This document shows, piece after piece, positions 62,864-64,000 of a DNA stretch of 64,000 nt (positions are counted from its first letter, which is position 1; every line of letters starts with the position of its first letter). The position numbers and the translations under genes were made by a program. The DNA is from Listeria monocytogenes (lineage in GTDB: Bacteria; Bacillota; Bacilli; Lactobacillales; Listeriaceae). The notes under the pieces are model-generated. The model made no database searches. It saw nothing but the letters and a program-made list of their open reading frames with translations, and was not told the origin of the DNA. The stretch covers positions 1,876,001-1,940,000 of the forward strand of contig NZ_CP168900.1 in the NCBI RefSeq assembly GCF_041765605.1, read 5' to 3'.

Positions 62864-63586
62864 CTACACCCCTGTCGCAAATGCTATCGGTGCATCACCA
62901 TAAGCAAATTGAATTTTTTCTTCTGTAAATGTTTGTTCCACTGGGCCATGCGCTACTAATTTTTTATTGAGTAAAATAATATCATCAAAGTAGGCAGCCA
63001 CTTTATGAAAATCATGGTGCACGACGACAATCGTTTTTCCGTTGTCTCTTAGTTTTTTTAACAGTCGCATTATCAGCGCTTCACTGGTCATATCAATGCC
63101 AGCAAACGGTTCATCTAAAAAGAAAATCTCAGCGTGTTGGGCAAGTGCGCGTGCAATGAATACCCGTTGCAATTGACCACCAGATAGTTCACCAATTTGT
63201 CGTTTCATAAAGCCGGTCATTTCCACTTGCTCTAATGCATCTAATGCGAGTTGTTTCTCTTTCTTTCCTGGACGTTTAATTAGTCCGAGCGCTGGATACG
63301 TTCCGAGCAACACCATATCAAAAACAGTAATCGGGAAAGTTAAATCTACTTCGCTTCGTTGCGGTACGTAGGCGATTTTCTTTCTCCAGTAGGAAAGTGG
63401 TTTATCCGCTAAAGTGACTTGTCCTTGTTCACGCGGAATTAATCCCATCATTCCTTTTAATAAGGTCGATTTGCCAGCCCCATTTGGACCAACTATGCCT
63501 GTTAATTTACCTGATGCTATTTGAAGTGTGACATTGTCTATCGCCACTTTTTGTTTGTATGCTATCGTTAAACCTTGAATTTTCAT
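62864..63586 (-). CDS. mntC: Metal ABC transporter ATP-binding protein
   Basis: This 240-residue ABC ATPase has Walker A 'GPNGAGKSTLLKG' near 34, Q-loop 'AYVPQRSEVDLTFP', signature 'LSGGQLQRVFIARAL' near 136, Walker B 'IFFLDEPFAGID' and H-loop 'VVHHDF'. The start is the ATG after AAGGGTGG; the frame opens three codons earlier at GTG. First gene of the operon, with promoter at 63662-63690 and candidate MntR box at 63636-63651. Substrate inferred as manganese from the partner lipoprotein. Naming order of A/B/C differs between species. Confidence 0.93.
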   Translation of the reverse strand: MKIQGLTIAYKQKVAIDNVTLQIASGKLTGIVGPNGAGKSTLLKGMMGLIPREQGQVTLADKPLSYWRKKIAYVPQRSEVDLTFPITVFDMVLLGTYPALGLIKRPGKKEKQLALDALEQVEMTGFMKRQIGELSGGQLQRVFIARALAQHAEIFFLDEPFAGIDMTSEALIMRLLKKLRDNGKTIVVVHHDFHKVAAYFDDIILLNKKLVAHGPVEQTFTEEKIQFAYGDAPIAFATGV

Positions 63587-63635
63587 ATAAACCACCCTTT
63601 TCCCTCAAGACTAAATTTTACATATAACTAAAAAT

Positions 63636-63651
63636 GTTTCCTTTGAGCAAC
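63636..63651 (-). promoter_or_regulatory. Candidate MntR box in the metal ABC operon leader
   Basis: The minus strand reads GTTGCTCAAAGGAAAC, matching 12 of 16 positions of the Bacillus MntR box TTTGCCTTAAGGAAAC as I remember it. It lies about 11-26 bases downstream of the -10, where manganese-bound MntR could block transcription. The regulator gene is not in the window. Confidence 0.55.
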
Positions 63652-63661
63652 TTTTAATCAA

Positions 63662-63690
63662 AGTATAACGGAGAACCTTTTTGTTGTAAA
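63662..63690 (-). promoter_or_regulatory. Promoter of the metal ABC operon
   Basis: TTTACA (63685-63690) and TATACT (63662-63667), 17 bases apart on the minus strand, 75 bases upstream of the ATPase start. Confidence 0.8.
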
Positions 63691-63702
63691 GTAAAATGTT
63701 CA

Positions 63703-63738
63703 AAAAAATCCCGCAGTCGATTAAAACTACGGGATTTT
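63703..63738 (-). terminator. Terminator after the MarR gene
   Basis: AAATCCCG/CGGGATTT stem followed on the minus strand by a T run, seven bases past the MarR stop. It separates this gene from the metal transporter promoter. Confidence 0.88.
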
Positions 63739-63744
63739 TACTAT

Positions 63745-64000
63745 TTATTTGATAGAGCCGTCTGCTAATTTTTTGAGGAGTTTGCGGAATTCCGCTTGCT
63801 CCTGCTCGGAAAAAACAGCAAAACGTTTTACAATCATTTCTTTTTTCTTTTTATCAATTTCTTGAACAAATTCCTCGGCGTTTGGGGTTAGTCTTAGTTC
63901 GATAATTCGGCGGTCTACTTCAGAACGATGTCGTGTAATAAACTGCTCTTCGACTAAAGTATCGGTAATGGCTGTGATGTGACTGGCTGAAACATCAAGC
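63745..64000 (-). CDS. MarR-family transcriptional regulator (C-terminal part, cut by window edge)
   Basis: The last 85 codons are present. The visible sequence has the end of the recognition helix and wing typical of MarR: 'SHITAITDTLVEEQFITRHRSEVDRRIIELRLT', with the DRR motif, then a charged dimerisation helix ending 'LADGSIK'. It reads in the same direction as the metal transporter but is separated by a terminator. Its ligand and targets are unknown; start lies beyond 64000. Confidence 0.9.
   Translation of the reverse strand, partial: LDVSASHITAITDTLVEEQFITRHRSEVDRRIIELRLTPNAEEFVQEIDKKKKEMIVKRFAVFSEQEQAEFRKLLKKLADGSIK

Overview
The window is low-GC Firmicute chromosome and almost certainly Listeria, most likely Listeria monocytogenes. 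I recognise the gene content and order as the lmo1791-lmo1850 stretch of strain EGD-e. This rests on remembered synteny and protein families; no search was run. Markers include a LipA-type secreted tyrosine/lipid phosphatase, a giant Asp-Ala-repeat LPXTG surface protein, the fibronectin-binding/RqcH protein FbpA, a stressosome RsbR paralogue, and the fapR-plsX-fabD-fabG-acpP and pyr operons. About 61 protein genes are present and most lie on the minus strand. No rRNA, tRNA, CRISPR array, prophage or IS element was seen.

Layout from low to high coordinate: (1) 35-3487, translation genes trmD, rimM, ylqD-like, khpA and rpsP, with a class I glutamine amidotransferase inserted; (2) 3590-9627, an accessory island that separates rpsP from ffh: a six-hairpin-glycosidase-like protein, the (Asp-Ala)n cell-wall adhesin and LipA; (3) 9769-16852, SRP and chromosome genes ffh, ylxM, ftsY, smc and rnc; (4) 17046-20670, fatty-acid and phospholipid synthesis controlled by FapR; (5) 20851-26669, recG, serine dehydratase, a FakA-like kinase and an Asp23-family protein; (6) 26968-38142, rpmB facing a long housekeeping cluster thiN-rpe-rsgA-prkC-prpC-rsmB-fmt-priA-coaBC; (7) 38296-42565, rpoZ-gmk-yicC, then plus-strand fbpA/rqcH and a degenerate SDR; (8) 42607-54326, the ten-gene pyrimidine operon with PyrR attenuators; (9) 54384-59825, a small basic protein, an RsbR paralogue, rluD-type pseudouridine synthase, lspA, an AzgA-type purine permease and a MATE exporter; (10) 59826-61120, a small accessory insertion bounded by direct repeats; (11) 61089-64000, a manganese-type ABC transporter and a MarR regulator cut by the window edge.

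The most noteworthy non-housekeeping signals are listed here. A roughly 1.5 kb in-frame hexanucleotide array sits in the surface protein. A 1.2 kb accessory gene segment lies between two diverged copies of the MATE/mntA convergent junction, with an 11-codon relic of the mntA 3' end. A structured RNA of about 100 nt plus a 17-bp hairpin lies between acpP and rnc. The pyrP-pyrB gap has a terminator but no recognisable PyrR-binding motif. A FapR operator and a candidate MntR box overlap or adjoin promoters.

Starts were chosen by Shine-Dalgarno spacing and family length, so several are internal to the longest open frame. I see no convincing new defence or mobile system; the window is mostly conserved core genome.
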